DNA of 64,000 bases from Hyphomicrobiaceae bacterium (GTDB lineage Bacteria > Pseudomonadota > Alphaproteobacteria > Rhizobiales > Hyphomicrobiaceae). A program made the translations under genes and the position numbers. The notes below the pieces were generated by a model. The model was not told the DNA's origin. It made no database searches and saw nothing but the letters and a program-made list of their open reading frames with translations. Below are positions 25,469-33,687 of the stretch, in pieces. Numbering within the stretch: position 1 is the first letter of the stretch; the number at the start of each line of letters is the position of its first letter. The stretch is from positions 27,699 through 91,698 of the forward strand of contig PKEY01000067.1 of the NCBI GenBank assembly GCA_002919265.1. The letters run 5' to 3'.

Positions 25469-26456
25469 AGACTTTCAATCGCAGAGGCGTGAGGCTCAAA
25501 GGATCGGAAACATCGCGGATCCGCACACCCCGCTCACGGGCAAGCTGGGCTTCGCGGCGGGTGATATAGGCGGCCGAGCTGAAGATGATGAGGGCTCCAA
25601 CCCAGGTCCAGATATCCGTGGTTTCACCGAGGAAAAAATAGCCGGCCAGCACTGCGAACGGCAGGCGGGAGAATTCGAAGGTAAAAACCATCGACGCATC
25701 CATGGATGCGAACCCGCGCAGGAGCGCCACGTGACCTAGAACGGCACACAGTCCCAGCCCCAGAAGATATGGCCACACCGCAAGCGGCGGCCATTCCCAC
25801 ACGAAAAGGGCGGGGATGAGGGAAGCCGGCGCGGCCCACAGATTGGTAATGAAGACGATCTTGTCGGGGTCGTCCTGCGCCGTCATCTGCTTGAGCAGCG
25901 GACCGATGATTCCGGTCGTTACGGCCGAGAAGAGAGCCACGCACTGCCCCCACCCAAATCCCAAGCCGCCCGGCCTCAGGATGATGAGCGCGCCGATGAA
26001 ACCAACGACAAGCGCTGTCCACCGCCGGGCCCGTACCACCTCGCCCAGCCAGAACACGGCGAAAACCGTGGCGAACAAGGGCGCGAGGAAGCCAATGGCG
26101 GTCAATTCGGCGAGAGGAATCATCGACAAAGCCGAGAACCACGCCATCATCGAAATGACGGAGAGCCCGACGCGGACGCCATAAAGCCGAAACTGCTCAG
26201 AGTAAGCGAGAGAAGGCCCTCGCCAATAGAGCAACGGCGTCATCAGGATCAGGCAGAAGAAATTCCTGAAGAAGATCACTTGCAGCGGATCGACCCCGGC
26301 CTGCATGGCGTACTTTCCGAAGGTGCCGAGGCCGGCGAACGTCGCCATCGCCAGGACAACCCAGATTGCGCCGACTAGAGGATCATTGCGCTTTCCTGCC
26401 TTGCCGCTCGCACGCAACCGCGCGGCGAGACCACCGTTGCCCCCGCCGTTTGACAC
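25467..26456 (-). CDS. DMT superfamily transporter (EamA domains)
   Basis: A 329-residue inner-membrane protein with ten predicted helices arranged as two EamA repeats: the first from PLVGAIWVVLAMATFAGLGTF, the second from GFGWGQCVALFSAVTTGIIGPL. The GEVVRARRW loop at the end of repeat one and FFLGETTDIWTWVGALIIFS in repeat two are typical of the drug/metabolite transporters. The N-terminal 25 residues are Gly/Asn/Lys-rich and cytoplasmic. Family members export amino acids, nucleobases or small metabolites; the cargo is unknown. The gene is divergent (186-base gap) from the M20 peptidase/amidase cluster, which may hint at related substrates. Confidence 0.9.
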   Translation of the reverse strand: MSNGGGNGGLAARLRASGKAGKRNDPLVGAIWVVLAMATFAGLGTFGKYAMQAGVDPLQVIFFRNFFCLILMTPLLYWRGPSLAYSEQFRLYGVRVGLSVISMMAWFSALSMIPLAELTAIGFLAPLFATVFAVFWLGEVVRARRWTALVVGFIGALIILRPGGLGFGWGQCVALFSAVTTGIIGPLLKQMTAQDDPDKIVFITNLWAAPASLIPALFVWEWPPLAVWPYLLGLGLCAVLGHVALLRGFASMDASMVFTFEFSRLPFAVLAGYFFLGETTDIWTWVGALIIFSSAAYITRREAQLARERGVRIRDVSDPLSLTPLRLKV

Positions 26457-26642
26457 GCGTTTCCCTTCTTTCGCCTGTTCGAAAATGCTTTTCGCCAGAA
26501 GATGCGCTTAGCCGTCAAACCGTGACAAGCCTCTTCGCGCCGTGAGCATGACTGGCATGCTTCAACAGCGAACCGCTGGACGCGGCAGCCGGTGTAGGCC
26601 ACTGTCCAGCACAAAGCGAACAACTGCATGAGGGAGACAGGA

Positions 26643-28070
26643 ATGAGCGGAAGCGGTTCTGGATCGCGGGAAGGAGCTATCGCACGCGCGCGCCACTACA
26701 TCGAGAGCGGCGCTTTCGAGGCGGATCTCGCGCGCCGTGTCGCCTACCGAACCGAAAGCCAGCTGCTTCCCGAGAGCCTCCCTCATCTTCTCGCTTACCT
26801 GAAGGAGGAAATGGAGCCCGCGTTCAACCGGATGGGCTTTAGCTGCCGCATTTATCCGAACCCCGTAAAAGGCCAGGGGCCCGTCCTTCTGGCGACGCGC
26901 ATCGAGGATCCGAGCCTGCCTACGGTTCTTGGCTACGGCCATGGCGACGTGATCCGCGGGCTCGAGGAGCAGTGGACCAAGGGCAAGGGCCCCTGGATCA
27001 CAGCCCGCGACGGCGACCGGCTTTACGGCCGCGGGACCGCGGACAACAAGGGCCAGCATACGATCAACATGGCCGCCCTGCAGGCCGTGATGGAGGAGCG
27101 CGGTGGCAGGCTTGGCTTCAACGTCAAGTTCATGATCGAGATGGGCGAAGAAGCCGGCTCCAAGGGACTGAAAGAGCTGGTGGCCGCCCACAAGGAAGAC
27201 TTCGCCGCCGATGTGCTGATCGCCTCGGATGGCCCGCGTACGCGCCCTGAGCGTCCGACCCTCACCCTCGGCTGCCGCGGCGCCGTCAACTTTGATCTGG
27301 TCTGTGAGCTCAGAGAAGGCGGCCACCACTCCGGCAACTGGGGCGGCTTGCTGGCAAACCCGGCCATCATCCTCGCGAATGCCATTGCCACCATCGTGGG
27401 TCCGACTGGCGAGCTTCTCGTGCCGGAGCTCAAGGCGCCGCCAATGTCTGATGCGGTCCGCAAGGCGCTTGCCGATGTCGAGGTCGACGGCGGCGAAAAA
27501 GGTCCAAAGATTGACGAATGGTGGGGTGAACCCGACCTGACGCCTGCCGAGCGTGTCTACGGTTCAAACGTTCTCAACGTACTCGCGATCGGCGCCGGCA
27601 TGCCGGGCCGGCCCGTGAACGCGATCCCGCCGAAGGCCATTGCGAACTGCCAACTTCGCTTTGTCGCCGGAACTGACATCAACGCCATTCGTCCGGCGCT
27701 GGAGCGCCATCTCCGCGAGAAGGGCTTCGACACTGTTCGCGTCACCGATCCACCGAGCGCCAATGATGGAAGCTTCACAGCGACCCGTACCGAGCCCGAC
27801 AATCCGTGGGTGGTCTGGGCCGTCGAGTCAATTCAGCGCACGACCAACACGAAGCCAGCTGTCATTCCGCAGATGGGCGGCTCGATCTGCAACGACATTT
27901 TCACGGATGTGCTCGGAATGCCGACGCTATGGTTGCCGCACTCCTATGCCTCCTGTTCCCAGCACGCACCTGATGAGCACATCCTCATGTCGGTATCCCA
28001 AAATGCTTTGGAATTGATGGCCGGGCTCTACTGGGACCTTGGCGAAACCGACAGCCTGCCCCGTCGCTGA
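26643..28070 (+). CDS. M20 family dipeptidase / peptidase
   Basis: A 475-residue zinc-dependent peptidase of the M20 carnosinase-like group. Metal and catalytic motifs are GYGHGDVIRG (His-x-Asp), DRLYGRGTADNKGQH (bridging Asp), FMIEMGEEAGSKG (catalytic Glu-Glu) and WLPHSYASCSQHAPDEH (last His). The start at 26643 follows GGGAGACAGG; an in-frame ATG at 26628 has no good site. The gene opens a same-strand series with an amidase, a carboxymuconolactone-decarboxylase-like protein and an alcohol dehydrogenase, so it probably takes part in breakdown of an N-acylated or dipeptide-like compound. This is the third M20 enzyme of the window and is not closely similar to the other two. Confidence 0.92.
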   Translation: MSGSGSGSREGAIARARHYIESGAFEADLARRVAYRTESQLLPESLPHLLAYLKEEMEPAFNRMGFSCRIYPNPVKGQGPVLLATRIEDPSLPTVLGYGHGDVIRGLEEQWTKGKGPWITARDGDRLYGRGTADNKGQHTINMAALQAVMEERGGRLGFNVKFMIEMGEEAGSKGLKELVAAHKEDFAADVLIASDGPRTRPERPTLTLGCRGAVNFDLVCELREGGHHSGNWGGLLANPAIILANAIATIVGPTGELLVPELKAPPMSDAVRKALADVEVDGGEKGPKIDEWWGEPDLTPAERVYGSNVLNVLAIGAGMPGRPVNAIPPKAIANCQLRFVAGTDINAIRPALERHLREKGFDTVRVTDPPSANDGSFTATRTEPDNPWVVWAVESIQRTTNTKPAVIPQMGGSICNDIFTDVLGMPTLWLPHSYASCSQHAPDEHILMSVSQNALELMAGLYWDLGETDSLPRR

Positions 28071-28111
28071 AATTTTCAAAGGTCATTCTCAACGGAAAGG
28101 CAAACGCTACA

Positions 28112-29548
28112 ATGACTGAACCTTGCGATCTTTCCGCCGTCGAAGCACGCCGGCTGATCGGTCTGAAAAAACTGTCGCCTGTCGAACTTCTGGAGAGCTG
28201 CCTCAGGCGTATTTCAGAGGTCAACCCTACCCTGAACGCCATCGTCGCGATGGACGAAAAGGGCGCCAGGGAGGCCGCCAAGGCTGCCGAACAGGCCGTT
28301 ATGCGCGGCGATGATCTGGACCTGCTCCATGGCCTTCCCCTCGGCATCAAGGATTTGCAGGCGACGGGCGGCCTCAGGACGACGTGGGGCTCCCTGATCT
28401 ATAAGGATCATGTGCCCGAGCGCGACGAGGACACCGTAGCGAATTTGCGTGACAAAGGCGCGATCATCCTCGCCAAGACGAACACGCCGGAGTTCGGCGC
28501 CGGCGCCAACACCAAGAACCGGGTTTATGGCGCAACCGGCAACCCGTTCGATCCCGTGAAGACGTGCGGAGGATCATCGGGCGGTTCTGCCGTGGCCTTG
28601 GCGACAGGCATGGTGCCGCTCGCAACAGGGTCCGATTACGGCGGAAGCCTGCGCACGCCGGCTTCGTTCTGCGGCGTCAGCGGTTTTCGTCCATCCCCCG
28701 GCGTCGTCCCGGGACCGGAGCGGTCCTCCGCCCTATGTCCGTTTCCGGTGAATGGACCGATGGGCCGCACGATTGCCGACCTGCATCTTCTGCTCAAGGC
28801 GCAAATCGATATCGACAAGCGTGATCCGTTCTCCAACGACGATTCGCTGCGCATTCCTGAGGAACTGCCGCTCATCGACCTTGGCAGCCTGCGCGTGGCG
28901 ATCTCAACGGACCTCGGCTGCTCTCCGATCGACCAAGACATCCGCCGTGTGTTCGGGGAGAAAGTCAGCACGTTCCGGCACGTCTTTGCGGAGACCCAAG
29001 ACCGCGACCCCGATCTCGGGCCGGTTCACGACGTCTTCGAGATTTTGCGCGGCGTTTATTTCGTCGGTGCCCATCGCGAAAGGCTGGAAAAGCATCGTGA
29101 CCTCTTAGGGCCCAATGTCATCGACAACACCGAACGCGGCCTGAAGTGGACTGCTGCGGACATCGCCTGGGCCAACGTCGAGCAATCGAAGATCTACCGC
29201 CGTTTCCTCGGCTTCTTCGACGAAGTCGACGTGCTTATCTGCCCTGCAGCCTCCGTATCTCCGTTCCCGCACGAACAATTGACGGTGACGGAAATCAATG
29301 GCGAGCCGATGCCCACTTACATGCGTTGGCTGGCAATTACCTACGGGCTAACGACGGCTATTCCGGCGGCCGCCACTATTCCATGCGGCCTTGATCACCT
29401 GGGTATGCCGTTCGGCATTCAGGTCGTCGGTCCGAACGGCTCGGATGCACTCGTGCTCTCCGTTGCTCACGCGCTCGAGCAATTGCTGGCCGAGAACCCG
29501 GCGACCGCACGGCCGATCCCCGATCTTGCCAAGCTGAGAAAGGCCTAA
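28112..29548 (+). CDS. Amidase (amidase signature family)
   Basis: A 478-residue amidase signature hydrolase. The Ser-cisSer-Lys triad is visible: Lys in GLPLGIKDLQAT (about residue 80), the cis-Ser in the glycine-rich CGGSSGGSAVALATG, and the nucleophile Ser in GSDYGGSLRTPASFCG. The rest follows the family to GLPFGIQVVG-like GMPFGIQVVGPNGSD. It hydrolyses a carboxamide to acid and ammonia or amine in the cytoplasm; GatA, AtzF and aryl-acylamidase are relatives, but no gatB or gatC is adjacent and GatA is unlikely. It starts 41 bases after the M20 gene (GGAAAGG before the ATG), suggesting one transcript, and ends at a strong terminator hairpin. Confidence 0.93.
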   Translation: MTEPCDLSAVEARRLIGLKKLSPVELLESCLRRISEVNPTLNAIVAMDEKGAREAAKAAEQAVMRGDDLDLLHGLPLGIKDLQATGGLRTTWGSLIYKDHVPERDEDTVANLRDKGAIILAKTNTPEFGAGANTKNRVYGATGNPFDPVKTCGGSSGGSAVALATGMVPLATGSDYGGSLRTPASFCGVSGFRPSPGVVPGPERSSALCPFPVNGPMGRTIADLHLLLKAQIDIDKRDPFSNDDSLRIPEELPLIDLGSLRVAISTDLGCSPIDQDIRRVFGEKVSTFRHVFAETQDRDPDLGPVHDVFEILRGVYFVGAHRERLEKHRDLLGPNVIDNTERGLKWTAADIAWANVEQSKIYRRFLGFFDEVDVLICPAASVSPFPHEQLTVTEINGEPMPTYMRWLAITYGLTTAIPAAATIPCGLDHLGMPFGIQVVGPNGSDALVLSVAHALEQLLAENPATARPIPDLAKLRKA

Positions 29549-29578
29549 GCGGGCAGCTGAATGCTTCTGCGATTGCCG

Positions 29579-29606
29579 GAGCCGAGCCGTTGTGACGGCT
29601 CGGCTC
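29579..29606 (+). terminator. Terminator hairpin after the amidase
   Basis: A perfect 11-bp G+C-rich stem, GAGCCGAGCCG / CGGCTCGGCTC, with the loop TTGTGA, followed by TCTGTTTGCC. It lies 30 bases after the amidase stop and separates it from the carboxymuconolactone-decarboxylase-like gene. Confidence 0.75.
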
Positions 29607-29702
29607 TCTGTTTGCCTTGCCGCATGCCGCGTGTAAGTTCCGCTTCTGGTTTTCCGCGCTGCTGCGGTCGCCCTCTACAAAACTAAAGCGAAGGAGACTC
29701 AC

Positions 29703-30086
29703 GTGGACAAGGAGCTTTGGGAGAAGGGCCTCGCCAAACGCAAGGCGGTGCTTGGCGAGGAGTATGTCAACAAAGCCATGTCCTCAGCGGATGATTTCAA
29801 TCGTCCGTTTCAGGACATGCTGAACGAATACTGCTGGGGCACGATTTGGGGCGACGAGCGCATTCCCCCGAAAGTTCGCTCGATGATCAACCTCGGCCTA
29901 ATCGCCGGTCTCAATCGCATGGAGGAATGGGAGCTGCACCTGCGCGGTGCCATTCGTAATGGCGTTTCGCGTGAGGAAATCCAGTCCATCCTGCATCAGA
30001 TCGCTGTTTACGCGGGCATGCCGGCGGGGGTCGAGTGCTTCCGCATTGCTCGCCGCGTCTTCGCAGAGCTCGACGGCAACGCGTGA
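29703..30086 (+). CDS. Carboxymuconolactone decarboxylase family protein
   Basis: A 127-residue all-helical protein of the PcaC branch of the CMD/AhpD superfamily. The motif YCWGTIWGDERIPPKVRSMINLG and the later ILHQIAVYAGMPAGVECFRIAR are those of 4-carboxymuconolactone decarboxylase; the AhpD CxxC pair is absent, so it is not a peroxidase-type member. PcaC removes CO2 in the protocatechuate branch of the beta-ketoadipate pathway, but no other pca gene is nearby, so the real substrate is open. It starts with GTG at 29703, supported by AAGGAG 7 bases upstream. A hairpin separates it from the following alcohol dehydrogenase gene. Confidence 0.88.
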   Translation: MDKELWEKGLAKRKAVLGEEYVNKAMSSADDFNRPFQDMLNEYCWGTIWGDERIPPKVRSMINLGLIAGLNRMEEWELHLRGAIRNGVSREEIQSILHQIAVYAGMPAGVECFRIARRVFAELDGNA

Positions 30087-30118
30087 GCTAAGTCGCAAGC
30101 CTCCTCACACTGCCGGTT

Positions 30119-30142
30119 GGCCGGGAACAATTTCGCCCGGCC
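30119..30142 (+). terminator. Intercistronic hairpin before the alcohol dehydrogenase
   Basis: GGCCGGG (30119-30125) and CCCGGCC (30136-30142) enclose a 10-base A+T-rich loop. The hairpin ends 34 bases before the dehydrogenase ATG. It could attenuate or process the transcript. Confidence 0.4.
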
Positions 30143-30176
30143 CATCGTTGGCGGCGAGCAAAGGAGGAGATTTGCG

Positions 30177-31253
30177 ATGGCTGGGAAGATGAAAGCTGCG
30201 GTGTTCGTCGAGCCCGGCCGCATCGTGCTCGACGAAAAGCCCATTCCCGATGTGGGGCCACTCGATGCTCTTGTTCGCGTCACCACCACGACGATCTGCG
30301 GAACCGACATCCACATCCTCAAGGGAGAATATCCTGTCGCCCGCGGCTTGATCGTCGGCCATGAGCCGGTCGGCGTCATTGAGAAGCTGGGTTCAGCGGT
30401 CAAAGGCTATCGTGAAGGCCAACGCGTGATCGCCGGCGCTATCACGCCAAGCGGCCACAGCTATGCCTGCCTGGCGGGCGATCATGCGCAGGATGGCGCC
30501 GGCACAGCACACGGTTGGAAGCCCATCGGCGGCTGGAAATTCGGAAATACGATTGACGGCTGCCAGGCAGAATACGTTCTGGTGCCCGATGCGATGGTCA
30601 ATCTGGCACCAATTCCCGATGGGCTGAGCGATATCGAAGTGCTCATGTGCCCCGACATTATGTCGACCGGCTTCTCGGGAGCGGAGTCCGCGGGCATAAA
30701 AATCGGCGATCTGGTCGCCATCTTCGCACAGGGACCAATCGGCCTTTGCGCGACCGTTGGCGCGCGGCTCATGGGCGCGACTGCCATCTTCGCCGTCGAC
30801 ATGCTGCCAGAACGGCTCGAAATGGCGCGCCGGCTCGGAGCTGACTACCTGATCAACTCGACCCAAACCGATCCTGTCGATGAAATCTTGCGCTTGACCG
30901 GCGGACGGGGCGTTGATGTGGCGATCGAAGCTCTCGGCAAGCAGGCAACCTTTGAAGCCGCGCTTCGTGTGCTTCGTCCCGGTGGCACACTTTCCAGCCT
31001 GGGAGTCTACAGTGAAGATCTAAGAATTCCGCTGAAGCCTTTTGCTGCGGGGCTTGGCGATTACCGCATCATCACCACGCTCTGCCCCGGCGGCAAGGAG
31101 CGCATGCGCCGGATGATGAACGTCATCGCCTCCGGCCGCGCTGACCTGAAGCCGCTTGTCACGCACCACTTCAAGCTGGACGAAATCGAAACGGCTTACG
31201 AGCTGTTCGCCAATCAACGGGACGGCGTTCTGAAGGTGGCGATCACGCCGTAA
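30177..31253 (+). CDS. Zinc-dependent alcohol dehydrogenase lacking the structural-zinc cysteines
   Basis: A 358-residue medium-chain dehydrogenase. Catalytic zinc ligands are seen in TTICGTDIH (Cys) and IVGHEPVG (His-Glu), and the NAD(P) fold in VAIFAQGPIGLCATVGARLMGA. Normally a lobe with four closely spaced cysteines follows GQRVI; here that lobe reads AGAITPSGHSYACLAGDHAQDG and keeps one cysteine only, so no structural zinc is expected. Similar proteins form a distinct subgroup of threonine-dehydrogenase-like enzymes. AAAGGAGGAG gives an excellent ribosome site for the ATG at 30177. It follows the PcaC-like gene and ends at a terminator, closing the peptidase/amidase cluster. The substrate alcohol is unknown. 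Confidence 0.9.
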   Translation: MAGKMKAAVFVEPGRIVLDEKPIPDVGPLDALVRVTTTTICGTDIHILKGEYPVARGLIVGHEPVGVIEKLGSAVKGYREGQRVIAGAITPSGHSYACLAGDHAQDGAGTAHGWKPIGGWKFGNTIDGCQAEYVLVPDAMVNLAPIPDGLSDIEVLMCPDIMSTGFSGAESAGIKIGDLVAIFAQGPIGLCATVGARLMGATAIFAVDMLPERLEMARRLGADYLINSTQTDPVDEILRLTGGRGVDVAIEALGKQATFEAALRVLRPGGTLSSLGVYSEDLRIPLKPFAAGLGDYRIITTLCPGGKERMRRMMNVIASGRADLKPLVTHHFKLDEIETAYELFANQRDGVLKVAITP

Positions 31254-31289
31254 CAAACTACGCGCGGTGTTCTGAAGAAATGAGAAAGA

Positions 31290-31321
31290 CCCCGGAGAGT
31301 TCCGCCGCGATCTCTCCGGGG
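31290..31321. terminator. Terminator hairpin between convergent genes
   Basis: A perfect 10-bp stem, CCCCGGAGAG (31290-31299) and CTCTCCGGGG (31312-31321), with a 12-base loop. It lies 36 bases after the dehydrogenase and about 115 bases beyond the thioesterase stop on the other strand. Confidence 0.65.
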
Positions 31322-31435
31322 CTCTACCCCGCTGCTGTAATCATTTCATGGACGAACATGTAATGCTCAAATCGCGACTTGGTTCCTTGCTTGGGCAAAA
31401 ATCCCAAGAACCGCGGCGTTTCAGCAACATCTACC

Positions 31436-31888
31436 TCACTGCGGCTGCTCACTGCCGAATTTTTCAAGCGCCGCTCTCACCTCGGGCGGAGGCAACGTCG
31501 AAGTCCGTTGCGCGACGTCGAAAAAGACCATCGTGCACTCCGCAGTCGTCGCACAATGCTCCTCTCCCGTTTGAAAAATGGCGTGTTGGAGCACGAACGA
31601 TTTCGAGCCGACGCGGCCGATGCGCGTGCCAACGTCGACGCTGCCCGGAAAATGCAGCTCTTTCAGGAAATCGATGACCAGACGCACGATCACGAGCTCA
31701 AGGTTTGGCCCCCCGTAGCTCTTAAGCAACGGATAAACAAGTGCAACCCGTGCCTGCTCGAGAAAGGCCGCGTAGGCCGTATTGTTGATGTGTCCCACCG
31801 GATCCTGATCGCAATACCGGATCGTTACTGTGGTCCAGTGGTTGTAATGAGCGCGTGTGCGCAGCGGATTGATGTCGTTCTCAGCCAT
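31436..31888 (-). CDS. Acyl-CoA thioesterase, 4HBT/YbgC type
   Basis: A hot-dog-fold thioesterase of about 150 residues. The active-site loop RYCDQDPVGHINNTAYAAFLEQAR carries the catalytic Asp and the conserved GHINN of the 4-hydroxybenzoyl-CoA thioesterase/FadM group. It should hydrolyse acyl- or aryl-CoA thioesters in the cytoplasm. The start is set at the ATG at 31888; a TTG nine codons upstream (31915) is the alternative and has no better ribosome site. The gene stands alone, convergent with the alcohol dehydrogenase and divergent from dodecin. Confidence 0.88.
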   Translation of the reverse strand: MAENDINPLRTRAHYNHWTTVTIRYCDQDPVGHINNTAYAAFLEQARVALVYPLLKSYGGPNLELVIVRLVIDFLKELHFPGSVDVGTRIGRVGSKSFVLQHAIFQTGEEHCATTAECTMVFFDVAQRTSTLPPPEVRAALEKFGSEQPQ

Positions 31889-32029
31889 GTCCGTCTTGAG
31901 TTGGCGTCCTTGCAAAGGCTCTTGCGTGGATCATCGATGCGATTGCTCGGAAGGACCATCAGGTATTCAGTCGCTTCCCAAAGATGATCTTGCGCAGCTG
32001 TCCGGGGCAACGGAGACAGGAGGTGTTTA

Positions 32030-32239
32030 ATGAGCGTCTACAAGATCATCGAGCTCGTGGGAACCAGCACGGAATCTTGGGAGCATGCAGCGAGAACCGT
32101 TGTCGAAAAGGCTTCGAAATCGCTGCGGGATCTGCGCATTGCCGAAGTGGTAGAACAGGACCTCGTAATCGAAGGCGGTGCCGTGCAGGCTTATCGGGTG
32201 AAGCTCAAGGTGTCGTTCAAGTACGAAGATCACACGTGA
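32030..32239 (+). CDS. Dodecin (flavin-binding protein)
   Basis: A 69-residue dodecin: beta-alpha-beta-beta fold with the sequence start SVYKIIELVGTSTESWEHAA and the flavin-stacking Trp in the ESWEHA segment, ending in the YRVKLKVSFKYED strand. Twelve copies form a hollow shell that stores or buffers riboflavin, FMN or FAD in the cytoplasm. AGGAGG lies 7 bases before the ATG. The gene is monocistronic and followed by a terminator hairpin. Its length is that of bacterial dodecins. Confidence 0.95.
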   Translation: MSVYKIIELVGTSTESWEHAARTVVEKASKSLRDLRIAEVVEQDLVIEGGAVQAYRVKLKVSFKYEDHT

Positions 32240-32321
32240 CGCTAGGAGCGAAACCAATAACGCTTCCGTTCTTGCGGTTGGCTCCTACGTCCAAAATGAG
32301 TGTTGGGCACATCGGAGGCCA

Positions 32322-32343
32322 GAGCTGCCCACGCGGGCAGCTC
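32322..32343. terminator. Terminator hairpin between dodecin and alcohol dehydrogenase genes
   Basis: GAGCTGCCC (32322-32330) and GGGCAGCTC (32335-32343) with loop ACGC, followed on the plus strand by CACGATGTTTTATT. It serves dodecin and possibly the convergent dehydrogenase. Confidence 0.7.
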
Positions 32344-32374
32344 CACGATGTTTTATTGCAGCCCCCGACTGCAA

Positions 32375-33472
32375 TTAGTCGAAGACGATCACGCCGCGCG
32401 CAACGCTTCCTGACGTCAACAGGCGGAAACCTTCGTTGATCTCCTCGAAGCGGTACGTACGGCTGATGAGATCGTCGAGGTTGATGCGCTTGTCCATGTA
32501 CAGGTCCGCGAGGATCCCGAAGTCGACAGTCGGCCGGACCGAACCGTAGTACGTGCCGGTGAACTTCTTCTCGAGGTACACCATGTTCGATAGCCCGATC
32601 GGCGCTGTGGCGCTGTAAGCCGGAATGCCAACGAGAACGGCGTGCCCACCGGGTGCTACGGCCTCGACGATCTGGACTGCAGTGGTCGGGCTACCAATGG
32701 CATCGAACGCATAATCGGCGCCCAATCCGCCAGTCAGGTCACGCACGCGGGCTACGACGTCTTCCTCGCGCCCGTTGATGGTGTGCGTCGCGCCGAACTG
32801 CTTCGCGTACTGTAGCTTGTTGTCGAGCAGATCGACAGCAATGATCATCCGTGCGCCGGCGAGCTTCGCGCCCTGCACCACGTTGAGCCCGACGCCACCG
32901 CAGCCGATGACAAGCACCGTCGCCCCCGCCGGCACTTGGGCATGACGAATGACGGCGCCGATACCGGTTGCCACGCTGCAGCCGATGATAGCGGCATGCG
33001 TCCACGGCAAATCCTTGCGGATGGATACAAGCTGCTCGGACGGGCACACGACGTACTCGGAAAACGTGCCGATCCGCGCCATCACGTTGACCGGCTCCCC
33101 GTTGAGCTTCAGGCGCGAGGTGCCGTCGTGCATGCGCCAACGGGGTGAATCGTTGTGGCCAGTGCACAGCACGGTGCGTCCCTGCGAGCAGTAAGGGCAA
33201 TGCCCGCAGTGTGGACGGAACGAGAAAATGACGTGGTCACCAACCTTGACGTTGGAGACACCTGGCCCGACCTCCACCACCTCACCAGCAGCTTCATGGC
33301 CCAGCACCATGGGCAACGGCAGCGGCCAGTCGCCATTCATGATGTGCCAGTCACTCATGCACACCCCGGCCGCCTTCACTTTGACGCGGGCCTCACCCTC
33401 CTTCGGGCCTTCCTGTTCGAGGTCCAGAATTTCGAGCGGCTTGTTGACTTCGGTCAGCACTGCGGCGCGCAT
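32375..33472 (-). CDS. Zinc-dependent alcohol dehydrogenase (class III / NDMA-dependent-like)
   Basis: A 365-residue medium-chain dehydrogenase. The catalytic zinc site is in AAGVCMSDWH and MVLGHEAAGEV, the structural zinc lobe is intact (RPHCGHCPYCSQGRTVLC), and the coenzyme fold is VLVIGCGGVGLNVVQGAKLAGA followed by IIAVD, so NAD is likely. It resembles the group of formaldehyde/mycothiol- or NDMA-dependent-type alcohol dehydrogenases. The start at 33472 has AGGAGAGGG in front; the frame is open for another 130 codons upstream, but that part is Arg/Cys-rich and not dehydrogenase-like. The gene appears monocistronic. Confidence 0.92.
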   Translation of the reverse strand: MRAAVLTEVNKPLEILDLEQEGPKEGEARVKVKAAGVCMSDWHIMNGDWPLPLPMVLGHEAAGEVVEVGPGVSNVKVGDHVIFSFRPHCGHCPYCSQGRTVLCTGHNDSPRWRMHDGTSRLKLNGEPVNVMARIGTFSEYVVCPSEQLVSIRKDLPWTHAAIIGCSVATGIGAVIRHAQVPAGATVLVIGCGGVGLNVVQGAKLAGARMIIAVDLLDNKLQYAKQFGATHTINGREEDVVARVRDLTGGLGADYAFDAIGSPTTAVQIVEAVAPGGHAVLVGIPAYSATAPIGLSNMVYLEKKFTGTYYGSVRPTVDFGILADLYMDKRINLDDLISRTYRFEEINEGFRLLTSGSVARGVIVFD

Positions 33473-33687
33473 AGGCGTTCCCTCTCCTAAACTCTGAAGT
33501 GTCCTCACCTTATTGTTGCAGCGGTGCGTCGCCAACCACCCAGTTTGCACGTGCCGCATGTCGATTAGGTATGGGCCACCGCACCGGAGGAGCAAGGCAC
33601 GGCGTGAACCTCTCGCGACAGTTGAAAAGCTTGCCCTCGCCGGTTTGCCATCTTTGGCGAGTACGTTTCCCTCTGCTAGACAAGAAC

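Noticed and set aside
26562..27329. 255-codon minus-strand frame opposite the M20 dipeptidase
   Set aside because: Antisense to the metal-binding motifs of a clear peptidase.
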